Shown here: in pieces, positions 54,118 to 60,890 of the stretch | How positions within the stretch are numbered: the stretch's first letter is position 1 | Layout: each line of letters starts with the position of its first letter | From: Bog-756 sp963703145 | GTDB lineage: Bacteria > Actinomycetota > Acidimicrobiia > Acidimicrobiales > RAAP-2 | Reading direction: 5' to 3' | DNA: 64,000 nucleotides | NCBI GenBank assembly: GCA_963703145.1 | Contig: OY969793.1 | Span: 1,116,001-1,180,000 of the forward strand | The notes under the pieces: model-generated | Databases searched by the model: none | What the model saw: the letters and a program-made list of their open reading frames with translations, nothing else | What the model was told of the DNA's origin: nothing | Translations under genes and position numbers: made by a program

Positions 54118-55519
54118 CCGCCTCGTGGCGTTCGGCTGCCTGTGCCACTGGGAACCCGTCCGTCGAGAACGGTACGCCGGGCGACAGCGCGCCGAACACC
54201 GCGGTCAGTTTGAGATTGGTCTCAGCCAGCTCGCTCTCGGGGTCCGAACCGTCGACGATGCCCACCCCGGCGGCCAGGCTCGCCGTGGCGCCTCGGGCTG
54301 TCAGTGATCGGATCCCCACCATCCAGGTGCCGTCGCCCCCAGCGTCGACGTACCCCACCGGGCCTGCGTAGTGGCCCCGTGAGCCGGGCTCCAGGTGGTC
54401 GATGAGCCGCCGGGCCGCAGGGGTCGGCACGCCGCCCACCGCCGGGGTCGGGTGCAGTGCGGCCACCAGATCGAGGGCCGACGGGACCGAGCCGCCACCT
54501 GGGGTCGCCAAGGTGCCGGTAATCGAGGTGCCGAGATGGGTCATGGTCTGCAGATGGACGAGGCCGGGGCCGGCTGGGACATCCAGCACATCGCACCGGG
54601 GGGCCAGCACCTCCTCGATGGCCTCGACCACCAGGCGGTGCTCGGTGCCGTCCTTGGAGGACGCCAGCAGGGCGCCGGCCTGGCGACCGCCCGGGTCACC
54701 CCCTCGTCGTCCGGTGGTCCCGGCCAGGGGCCGGCTCCGGACGCTCCGCCCGCTCCGTTCAACCAGCAGTTCGGGGGTCGCGCCAATGAACTGGCCCTCG
54801 GCGGTGGGGACCGAGAACACGGCACAGTTCGGCTCCAGCCCGTGCCACCGGCGGAGCAGGTCAGCCACGATGATGGGCCGGCCCATGGTCACCTCGACCT
54901 GGCGGGCCAGGACCACCTTGGCCACGTTCCCGTGCTCGATGGCCTCGAGCGCCTCGCCCACCATGGCCCGGAAGCCCTCGTCGGAGGTGCGCGGCTCGAT
55001 GCGGAGCGGGGGCGGGGGCGGGGGCGGGGGCGGGCCTGACCTAGCGGTCCGGGCAATGCCCGCGTCGACCCGGGACGACCGCTCCACGAGCCACGCCCGG
55101 GGATCGCCCGATCCCCACGGGGGCGGCGTCCCACCCGACGTGATCCAGGTCACCCACTGGCGGTCATCGCCGTCAGATCCGAACAGAACGTGGGGAACCA
55201 CCAGTGAGGCGGGGCTCGACCGGTCGAAGGGAAGGGCGCCGAAGGCGATGACGGCGTCGCCGCCCGGGTGCGCCGACCCCGAAGCCATCCCGTCGGTGAC
55301 GGTGATGGTGGCGAGCGACGAGACCAGGTCCGTCAGGTCGTCGGAGTCGTCGAGGCCGCGGGGGAGCGCGAGCTCGATGGCCACGCCCAGGCCCACCCTG
55401 GTGGTCGGACCCGAACAGAACACGATGCCGTCAACCCCGGCCAGGCCGAAGGGGTCGATGGTCGCCCCGGGTCCGAGGGGGACCCGAACCGCCGAGAGGC
55501 CAGGTGCCTCCCCGGTCAC
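54110..55519 (-). CDS. menF: Isochorismate synthase (MenF/EntC/DhbC type)
   Basis: The enzyme converts chorismate to isochorismate, the first step of menaquinone synthesis. The 469-residue product has the chorismate-binding domain: FRAMVGEALEAIEHGNVAKVVLARQVEV, FIGATPELLVER, RSRPLAGTTGRRG, SKDGTEHRLVVEAI, HLGTSITGTL, LHPTPAVGGVPTPAA and GHYAGPVGYVDAGGDG. The N-terminal half is weakly conserved, as usual. A run of nine prolines just before the catalytic domain is coded by a GGGGGC-type repeat. GTG 55519 shares GTGA with the menG stop. Pairing with menG argues for menaquinone, not siderophore, synthesis. Confidence 0.9.
   Translation of the reverse strand: MTGEAPGLSAVRVPLGPGATIDPFGLAGVDGIVFCSGPTTRVGLGVAIELALPRGLDDSDDLTDLVSSLATITVTDGMASGSAHPGGDAVIAFGALPFDRSSPASLVVPHVLFGSDGDDRQWVTWITSGGTPPPWGSGDPRAWLVERSSRVDAGIARTARSGPPPPPPPPPLRIEPRTSDEGFRAMVGEALEAIEHGNVAKVVLARQVEVTMGRPIIVADLLRRWHGLEPNCAVFSVPTAEGQFIGATPELLVERSGRSVRSRPLAGTTGRRGGDPGGRQAGALLASSKDGTEHRLVVEAIEEVLAPRCDVLDVPAGPGLVHLQTMTHLGTSITGTLATPGGGSVPSALDLVAALHPTPAVGGVPTPAARRLIDHLEPGSRGHYAGPVGYVDAGGDGTWMVGIRSLTARGATASLAAGVGIVDGSDPESELAETNLKLTAVFGALSPGVPFSTDGFPVAQAAERHEAVS
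55008..55034 (+). repeat. GGGGGC tandem repeat (poly-proline codons of menF); G-quadruplex-forming pattern
   Basis: Five G-runs (55008-55012, 55014-55018, 55020-55024, 55026-55030 and 55032-55034) are separated by single C residues. On the minus strand they encode the Pro9 stretch of menF. The pattern meets the usual G4 definition with one-base loops. Such tracts are also prone to length change. Confidence 0.85.
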
Positions 55520-56271
55520 GGCGTACCCACCCGGGTGGCCGTGATCAGCTGGCTCAGACCGCCCGAGAGCGGACGGTGGTTGACCGTGGCGAAACCGGCC
55601 TCTCCGAGCAACGACCGCAGCGCTGAGGTGGGGGGGAGGTAGGCCGTCGACTTTGGCAGGTACCGGTAGGCGGCCCGGTCCGAGAGCAGGCCGCCGATGA
55701 GCGGGACGACGCGCCGGAACCAGATGCGGTGGCCGACCAGCAGGATCCCCCCGTCGGGTTCGGCCACCTCGAGCAGGCTGATCCGGCCGCCGGGCCGGAC
55801 CACCCGGCCGAATTCGGCGAAGACCGCCTCGAGATCGGTGAAGTTCCGCAGCGCATAACCACAGGTGATCCCGTCGAGGGACCCGGTGGCCACCGGCAGC
55901 GCCGAACCGTCGGCCTGGGCCAGTGGGGAGCCGGTGCTGTTGGCCGCCAGCATGCCCCAGGAGAGATCCATCCCGAGCGGGACGATCCCGGCCCCCGACA
56001 AGATGGTGAGGAAGTCCCCGGTGCCACAGGCCAGATCGAGGACACGGGACCCGACGGGCAACCCCAAGGCCCGGGTGGCCTGCTTGCGCCACCGGATGTC
56101 GAGGCCGAAGGTCATCACCCGGTTGACCAGGTCGTAGCGCGGAGCGATGGCGTCGAACATCGACCGGACCAACTCGGTCTTGGCCGGTCCTGTGGGCAGG
56201 TCGGCCTCGGCCGCCCGGGCGGCGATGTCGAGGGTGATGCCCGGTGGGAGGTCCGTAGGTGCCTGGGTCAT
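55516..56271 (-). CDS. menG: Demethylmenaquinone methyltransferase (UbiE/MenG)
   Basis: MenG methylates demethylmenaquinone with SAM in the last step of menaquinone synthesis. The 251-residue product has VRSMFDAIAPRYDLVNRVMTFGLDIRWRK, the SAM motif VLDLACGTGDFL, GMDLSWGML, DGITCGYALRNFTDLEAVFAEFGRVVRPGGRISLLEVAEP and a C-terminal AYRYLPKSTAYLPP. ATG 56271 shares ATGA with the MerR gene upstream; menF follows with GTGA. The minus-strand order is merR-menG-menF. Confidence 0.95.
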   Translation of the reverse strand: MTQAPTDLPPGITLDIAARAAEADLPTGPAKTELVRSMFDAIAPRYDLVNRVMTFGLDIRWRKQATRALGLPVGSRVLDLACGTGDFLTILSGAGIVPLGMDLSWGMLAANSTGSPLAQADGSALPVATGSLDGITCGYALRNFTDLEAVFAEFGRVVRPGGRISLLEVAEPDGGILLVGHRIWFRRVVPLIGGLLSDRAAYRYLPKSTAYLPPTSALRSLLGEAGFATVNHRPLSGGLSQLITATRVGTP

Positions 56272-57167
56272 CGGCCGGCCGCCGGGGCGCCAACGTCGGT
56301 GTCGCTCACTGGCGCACCCTCGTCGTTCCGCCCGATCTGGTCCCAGATGGCCCGGCGCTCCTCGGCCGAGGCCACGTGTTCGACATGGTCGAGGGCCGCT
56401 TGGACCAGGGAGCGGGTGAAGTGGTGGCCCACCAGTGTGGTCACCGCCGGCAGGAGCTGCTCGTAGGCCTGCAGCAGCTGGTCGATCTCGGGACCAGAGG
56501 CGTCGTTAGGCCCAGCCGGCTCGCCGTCCGGTCGGCGGCCCTCGCGCAGAGAGCCCCGCACGTGGGTGGAGAACAGTTCCACGGCCTGAGCGGCCACCGC
56601 CTCGGTCGCCTGGTGGTGCTGGCGGGATACCTCCAACAGGGCCGACAGCGGGATCCCCCACTCGAGCAGCAGCAACCCGGCCCGCGAGGCGGCCACGTCC
56701 TCGTCGGTGTACCGCTCCTGGCCGCCCACCCGGCTGGGAATGAGCAGCCCTTCGGCTTCCACCGCCTTCAACAGGGCCAGCGGCACCCCAGTCTCGTCGG
56801 CCAGCTCGGCGATGGTGAACAGACGGTCAGCCCGGGGGCCGGGGACCTCTGACGGCTGGGCGCTGTCGGGGTCCGACGCCCCGTGGTCGGTGGCGGTGGT
56901 CGAGCGGTTGAGGCCGGACAGCTCGCCGATCAGGGCCTCGTCGGCGGCATCGAGCTCGCCGTCCACCAGGCGAACGATGGTGGCCAGGGTGAACCCCCGC
57001 TGTTGCAGCGTGCGGATACGGGCCAACCGCTCGAGGTGCCCATCGTCGTACCAGGCCACCCTGCCCTCCCGGCGGGGAGGGGCCAGGAGGCCCTTGCTCT
57101 GGTAGTAGCGAACGGTGTCGACGGCCACGCCGGACCGCTGTGACAGCTGCTCGACGCGCATCTCCAT
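56268..57167 (-). CDS. MerR-family regulator with two MerR-like HTH segments
   Basis: The protein has 299 residues. Residues 4-75 form a standard MerR winged helix (VEQLSQRSGVAVDTVRYYQSKGLLAPPRREGRVAWYDDGHLERLARI in segments). After a low-complexity linker, a second MerR-like segment starts near residue 115 (LFTIAELADETGVPLALLKAVEAEGLLIPSR..ERYTDEDVAASRAGLLLLEWGIPLSALLEV). The C-terminal helical region has no cysteine-based metal site, so heavy-metal sensing is unlikely. A palindromic site covers its own -10, suggesting autoregulation. It overlaps menG by 4 nt and may link menaquinone genes to a lipid or redox signal; that is inference. Confidence 0.85.
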   Translation of the reverse strand: MEMRVEQLSQRSGVAVDTVRYYQSKGLLAPPRREGRVAWYDDGHLERLARIRTLQQRGFTLATIVRLVDGELDAADEALIGELSGLNRSTTATDHGASDPDSAQPSEVPGPRADRLFTIAELADETGVPLALLKAVEAEGLLIPSRVGGQERYTDEDVAASRAGLLLLEWGIPLSALLEVSRQHHQATEAVAAQAVELFSTHVRGSLREGRRPDGEPAGPNDASGPEIDQLLQAYEQLLPAVTTLVGHHFTRSLVQAALDHVEHVASAEERRAIWDQIGRNDEGAPVSDTDVGAPAAGR

Positions 57168-57172
57168 GACCC

Positions 57173-57192
57173 TACTCTAGGAGTAATCACTC
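57173..57192 (-). promoter_or_regulatory. merR-type promoter with overlapping inverted repeats
   Basis: On the minus strand TAGAGT (57174-57179) is a -10 hexamer 6 nt before ATG 57167. Overlapping it on the plus strand is TACTC-TAG-GAGTA (57173-57185), and the second arm also pairs as GAGT-AATC-ACTC (57181-57192). These half-sites are a candidate autoregulatory operator. Confidence 0.5.
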
Positions 57193-57261
57193 GTACTGTT
57201 CGAGCGGGGAGGGGTCCCAAGGAGAATCCCAGCTCAGCGAGGGTGGGACCGTCGGACCGCG

Positions 57262-57717
57262 TCAGGCGTAGTAGCGGTAGACCACCTGGGCCACGCAGCT
57301 GGGCTTGGTCGAGCCCTCGGTCTCGAGGGTGAGGTCCATGACCACCTGGACGCCGCCGCTCACGTCCTCCACCTCGGCCACCGAGGCCCCAAGCCGCAGA
57401 TTGGAGCCCACCGGAACCGGGGCGGGGAACCGCACCTTGTTGCAGCCGTAGTTGACCCCCATGGAGGTGCCCTCGACCACCACCACCTCGCCGAGGAGGA
57501 CAGGGGCGAGCGCCAGCGTCAGATAGCCGTGGGCGATGGCGGTCCCGAACGGGCCGGACTTGGCCCGCTCGGGATCCACATGGATCCACTGGTGGTCGCC
57601 GGTGGCATCGGCGAACAGGTTGATCTGGTCCTGGTCGATGCGGTGCCAGTCGCTGTAGCCGAGGTGCTTCCCGACCAGGTCGCTGAAGGATTCGATGCCG
57701 TGCACGGTGGTAGCCAT
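57262..57717 (-). CDS. MaoC-like (R)-specific enoyl-CoA hydratase / dehydratase
   Basis: This is a single hot-dog-fold protein of 151 residues. The hydratase-2 type active site reads INLFADATGDHQWIHVDPERAKSGPFGTAIAHGYLTLALAP, with the catalytic Asp and His in the ATGDHQWIHVDP segment. MGVNYGCNKVRFPAPVPVGSNLRL is also conserved. It likely hydrates trans-2-enoyl-CoA to the (R)-3-hydroxyacyl form, similar to mycobacterial HtdZ/Rv0130. ATG 57717 is chosen because a -10 lies 6 nt upstream; a GTG at 57741 would lie upstream of that promoter. It is separated from the MerR gene by 94 bp. Confidence 0.9.
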   Translation of the reverse strand: MATTVHGIESFSDLVGKHLGYSDWHRIDQDQINLFADATGDHQWIHVDPERAKSGPFGTAIAHGYLTLALAPVLLGEVVVVEGTSMGVNYGCNKVRFPAPVPVGSNLRLGASVAEVEDVSGGVQVVMDLTLETEGSTKPSCVAQVVYRYYA

Positions 57718-57723
57718 GGCCAG

Positions 57724-57729
57724 ACTGTA
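57724..57729 (-). promoter_or_regulatory. -10 hexamer (TACAGT) of the MaoC-type gene
   Basis: On the minus strand TACAGT lies 6 nt before ATG 57717, with no Shine-Dalgarno. It fixes the start choice over the upstream GTG 57741. Confidence 0.55.
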
Positions 57730-57784
57730 CGGGAAAGGCACGCCTGGTTCGAATGGATAGCGACTCCTAACACGGGTGGCTCGG

Positions 57785-57790
57785 TACGCT
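57785..57790 (+). promoter_or_regulatory. -10 hexamer (TACGCT) of the VIT1-type gene
   Basis: TACGCT lies 7 nt before ATG 57798. The intervening GGAAGGA looks like a Shine-Dalgarno but abuts the ATG, too close to pair usefully. Confidence 0.5.
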
Positions 57791-57797
57791 GGAAGGA

Positions 57798-58490
57798 ATG
57801 GACTCCGGCCACAACCACCGCAACCTCCAAGGAGGCGGGGCGCGTGCCGCCGTCTTCGGGGTCAGCGACGGACTGGTCTCGAACGTCGCCCTCATCCTGG
57901 GCATGGCCGGGGCCCACGCCTCAGCCGGTTCGGTCCGACTGGCCGGCATCGCCGGGCTCATCGCCGGCTCGTTCTCCATGGCGGCGGGGGAGTACGTCTC
58001 GATGCGGGCCCAGTCCGAGCTGATGCTGCGCGAGCTCGACGTCGAGCGACAAGCCATCCGCCACGACCCCGAGGTCGAGCGCCGCGAGCTGGCCGCTATC
58101 TACGAGAGCCGGGGGATCGACTCGGAGATGGCCAAGGAGCTCTCCGTCAAGATGATGCGCGATCCCGAGCTGGCCCTCGAGACCCACGCCCGGGAGGAAC
58201 TCGGCATCGATCCCGACCAGACCGGCAATCCCATCCAGGCCGCAGTGTCCTCTTTTGTCATGTTCGCCGTCGGTGCCTTCTTGCCACTCCTGCCATGGCT
58301 GGTCACCTCGGGCACCACGGCCATCTGGTGGTCCGTGGTCCTGGGCGCGGTCGGGGCCTTCTCGGTGGGGGCCGCGCTGGCTCACTTCACCGGCCGATCG
58401 TGGCTGTGGTCGGCCAACCGCCAGCTGCTCATCTCAGCAGTAGCGGCCGGGGTCACCTACTCGGTGGGGCACCTGGTAGGGGCCGGCTGA
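57798..58490 (+). CDS. VIT1/CCC1-family iron/manganese transporter
   Basis: The 230-residue membrane protein has the VIT fold: FGVSDGLVSNVALILGMAGA, LAGIAGLIAGSFSMAAGEYVSMRAQSEL, an acidic metal-binding cytoplasmic domain rich in Glu (ERRELAAIYESRGIDSEMAKEL, DPELALETHAREELGIDP), then three C-terminal helices starting AAVSSFVMFAVGAFLPLLPWL. Family members move Fe2+ or Mn2+ out of the cytosol by proton antiport. It is divergent from the MaoC gene with an 80-bp gap. Confidence 0.9.
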   Translation: MDSGHNHRNLQGGGARAAVFGVSDGLVSNVALILGMAGAHASAGSVRLAGIAGLIAGSFSMAAGEYVSMRAQSELMLRELDVERQAIRHDPEVERRELAAIYESRGIDSEMAKELSVKMMRDPELALETHAREELGIDPDQTGNPIQAAVSSFVMFAVGAFLPLLPWLVTSGTTAIWWSVVLGAVGAFSVGAALAHFTGRSWLWSANRQLLISAVAAGVTYSVGHLVGAG

Positions 58491-58524
58491 GTCCCGACGC
58501 GCCTCTTGGCCGCGAGCGCCACGG

Positions 58525-59487
58525 TCAGCCAGCGTCGACCACCTTCACGTAGGCCCGATCGACGTGATGATCGCTGAAGCCCATGGATCGATACATGGTC
58601 ACCGCGGTCGTATTGGCCGCATCGACGTAGAGCATGCCGACGGTGAGGCCCCGGGCGGCCAGCCAATCGAGGCCCGCCCGAGTGAGGGCCCGACCCCACC
58701 CCCGCCCGTGGAAGTCGGGGTCGACCCCGATCACGTAGATCTCGCCCATCGGCGGATCGGTGCGGCGGTGGATCTTGGTCCAACAGGATCCCGCCAGTTC
58801 GCCGCCCTCCTCGAGGAGGAGGAAGCCGTCCGGGTCGAACCAGGGCTCCTGTTCCCGCTCCATCAGGGTGTCCATCGTCCAGTGGCCCTGTTCGGGATGG
58901 TCGGCGAACGCACGGTTGTTGGTCACCAGCCAGGCCTCCTCGTCCACGCCGATGCGGAACGGACGAGTTGTGATGGTGGCGTGCGTTCCTGCTGGCAGCG
59001 GGAGGGCGCAACGCTGCTGGAGCAGATTCCGCTCGATCCGGTAGCCGCGGCGCCGGGCCCGTTGGTCGTCCCGTTCAGAGGCCTGCGATACCCAGAGGCG
59101 TAGCGTGCCGCCCCCCGTTCGGCCACGGCCCGGTCGACGGCACCCAACAGCGCGTCGACCACCTCGTCACCCGCCCGCGGTTCGGCGTCCGGCCGGGCCG
59201 GCCACCACCAGCTCGACGGCGAACTGACGGCTGGGTCGATCCACGGACAGGTGGCCATACCCGACAGGCCCGGGCTCACCCGCCGACCGAGTCACCACGG
59301 CGAGCGGTCCATCCTCCTCCGATGACGGCTCGCCACCGGCGGAGGAGCGGTGGTGCAACTCCATCGCCTTGTGCTCACTCAGCGCGGGGTGGCCGAGCAC
59401 CGCGGCGACCTCGTCGACCAGTGCCACGATGCCCTCGAGCGACGCCGGATCCGGATCGGCCACCACCACCGTCTCGAGGTCGTCCAT
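58525..59487 (-). CDS. mshD: Mycothiol synthase MshD (tandem GNAT), two frameshifts as sequenced
   Basis: MshD acetylates Cys-GlcN-Ins to finish mycothiol. Three frames must be joined. ATG 59487 gives MDDLETVVVADPDPASLEGI through RQFAVELVVAGP, an N-terminal GNAT-like half. An indel near the G-run at 59195-59197 leads to PDAEPRAGDEVVDALLGAVDRAVAERG. One base missing from the C6 at 59111-59116 leads to LRLWVSQASERDDQRARRRGYRIERNLLQQRCALPL and then the complete C-terminal GNAT: WLVTNNRAFADHPEQGHWTMDTL, FLLLEEGGELAGSCWTKIH, EIYVIGVDPDFHGRGWGRALTRAGLDWL, GMLYVDAANTTAVTMYRSMGF. These blocks are typical of MshD. About 320 residues when joined. Confidence 0.85.
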
Positions 59488-59517
59488 GGCCCCGACGGTA
59501 CCGGTATTCTCCCGGCC
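59488..59517. promoter_or_regulatory. 30-bp divergent leaderless promoter pair, mshD and nth
   Basis: The gap between the divergent starts is only 30 bp. On the plus strand TATTCT (59505-59510) is 7 nt before ATG 59518. On the minus strand TACCGT (plus 59495-59500) is 7 nt before ATG 59487. The two hexamers are 4 bp apart, so the polymerases must compete and any -35 contacts fall inside the opposite gene. Confidence 0.6.
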
Positions 59518-60207
59518 ATGGCCCGACCCCGAACCCCAGCTGGGAGGGCGCGCGTGACCAATGAGCGCCTTGCCGTGCTGTTCCCGGGGTCGGCCCGCGC
59601 GCTGTGCGCCCTCGACCACGCCGACCCGTTCCAGCTGTTGGCCGCCACCATCCTGTCGGCCCAGTGCACCGACGTCCGGGTCAACCTCACCACGCCGGCG
59701 CTCTTCGCCCGGTATCCCGACGCACCCGCGCTGGCCGGCGCGGCCCTCTCCGACGTCGAGGCGTTGATCCGATCCACGGGATTCTTCCGCGCCAAAGCCA
59801 AGAGCCTGGTGGGGATGGCCCAGGGCGTCGTGGCCCGCTTCGGCGGGCAGGTGCCGTCCCGCATCGAGGACCTGGTCACCCTGCCCGGCGTGGGTCGCAA
59901 GACCGCCAACGTGATCCGCAGCGTGGCCTTTGACCTGCCCGGGCTACCGGTCGACACCCATGTGCAACGGCTGTCACGGCGCCTGGGGCTGACCGATGAG
60001 ACCGATCCGGTCAAGGTCGAGATGGTGCTCAATCCCATGGTGCCGGCCACCGACCGCGGGGCCTTCAGCCTCCGGCTCATCCTGCACGGGCGGGCCACCT
60101 GCACGGCACGCTCACCGCACTGTGACGTGTGCGTCCTGGCCGATTTCTGCCCGAGCGCGCCGCGCCGGCCCACCCCGCGCCGGCCGGCTGCCCCGCCGTC
60201 GAGTTGA
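59518..60207 (+). CDS. nth: Endonuclease III
   Basis: Nth removes oxidised pyrimidines and nicks at the AP site. The 229-residue product has LLAATILSAQCTDVRVNLTTPALFARYPD, the helix-hairpin-helix LPGVGRKTANVIRSVAF with the catalytic Lys, the catalytic Asp in LPVDTHVQRLSRRLGL, and the [4Fe-4S] ligands C-x6-C-x2-C-x5-C in CTARSPHCDVCVLADFC. A short Pro/Arg tail follows. ATG 59518 is supported by the -10 seven bases upstream. Confidence 0.96.
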   Translation: MARPRTPAGRARVTNERLAVLFPGSARALCALDHADPFQLLAATILSAQCTDVRVNLTTPALFARYPDAPALAGAALSDVEALIRSTGFFRAKAKSLVGMAQGVVARFGGQVPSRIEDLVTLPGVGRKTANVIRSVAFDLPGLPVDTHVQRLSRRLGLTDETDPVKVEMVLNPMVPATDRGAFSLRLILHGRATCTARSPHCDVCVLADFCPSAPRRPTPRRPAAPPSS

Positions 60208-60470
60208 CCGGACCTCGGCCCCGGCCGGCAATCAGTGAGACGACCCGGCCAGATCGTCCCACGGAGGGGCTGTCCAAGGGAGTACCACCTGTAGCACGCC
60301 TACCTGGGGTTTTGCCGGGCTACGTCGATAGGGACGACGCCGTCGGTGGAAAGTTGGGGCTAGCGACTGGCAATCGATGCGAAAACGTGATGATCTAGAG
60401 ACCTCGGAACCGGTTCCCGCCAATCGGTTCCGCAGAGCGGTGTTCGGGATCCGCCGCCCGACCCGCTCGC

Positions 60471-60498
60471 GCGAAGGCACCCTTCGGGGTGCCTTCGC
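60471..60498. terminator. Perfect 12-bp stem with TTCG tetraloop
   Basis: GCGAAGGCACCC (60471-60482), TTCG, GGGTGCCTTCGC (60487-60498). The UUCG tetraloop is especially stable in RNA. It lies between convergent genes and is a likely terminator, best matched to nth on the plus strand, though 263 bp after its stop. Confidence 0.65.
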
Positions 60499-60542
60499 CG
60501 CGTCCGGGGTCGGACCCACTGACACCACCTGATGTCATCAGT

Positions 60543-60582
60543 ACGCACCACCTGTTGTCACCAATGACAACAGGTGGTGCGT
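60543..60582. terminator. Perfect 18-bp inverted repeat with 4-nt loop
   Basis: ACGCACCACCTGTTGTCA (60543-60560), CCAA, then its exact complement (60565-60582). On the minus strand it starts 17 bp after the stop of the 65-aa gene, so it probably ends that transcript. The stem length and partial direct repeat just upstream also suit a mobile intergenic repeat. Confidence 0.6.
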
Positions 60583-60599
60583 GGGGAAGATCCGCGTGG

Positions 60600-60797
60600 T
60601 CAGCGGCGGGCCAGATTGGTGGCCAGCCGGGACAATCGCCTCGTGGCGGTCGACAGCGATCGCTCGATGGCGAACAGCTCCCGGGCGGTCTCTTCGTCCT
60701 TGGACTGATCGGCCGCGTCGGCGTGGGCGGTGACCCGACGCGATAACTCGTCGAGGGCGGTGGCGATGCTGGACAGTTCTGCTGGGCTGGCAGGCAT
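60600..60797 (-). CDS. Small helical protein of unknown function (65 aa)
   Basis: The product starts MPASPAELSSIATALDELSR and is predicted to be almost wholly helical and charged, with heptad-like spacing (LSSIATALDELSRRV, ARELFAIERSLSTATRRLSRLATNL). There is no membrane segment or cysteine. It may be a small coiled-coil protein. ATG 60797 is chosen because upstream sequence in the frame lacks coding character. It is divergent from hisD (93 bp) and followed by an 18-bp stem. I do not recognise the family. Confidence 0.6.
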   Translation of the reverse strand: MPASPAELSSIATALDELSRRVTAHADAADQSKDEETARELFAIERSLSTATRRLSRLATNLARR

Positions 60798-60875
60798 GGT
60801 CGAATCATGACACCCGCGCACCGGCCCCTCGATCGTGGACCGGGTCGGCCAGGGTGGGCCGTCCGCCTCGTCCGG

Positions 60876-60881
60876 TAGCAT
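60876..60881 (+). promoter_or_regulatory. -10 hexamer (TAGCAT) of the his operon
   Basis: TAGCAT lies 9 nt before the hisD ATG 60891, with no Shine-Dalgarno. There is no room for a his leader peptide or attenuator before hisD. Confidence 0.55.
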
Positions 60882-60890
60882 CGACGGGCT

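Larger units (their letters stand above)
60208..60599. other. 392-bp convergent intergenic region with hairpins and short repeats
   Basis: No credible gene or tRNA was found between nth and the convergent small gene. The left half has lower G+C than its surroundings (for example GCGAAAACGTGATGATCTAG near 60380). It holds two strong hairpins described separately, the imperfect pair GGAACCGGTTCC / ATCGGTTCC near 60407-60432, and a direct repeat CACCACCTGNTGTCA at 60523 and 60546. It could be a bidirectional terminator region or a decayed gene. Confidence 0.6.

Noticed and set aside
60380..60470. Possible tRNA gene between nth and the small minus-strand gene
   Set aside because: GGTTCC and GTTCGGGATC segments suggested a T-arm, but no acceptor stem or full cloverleaf can be built.
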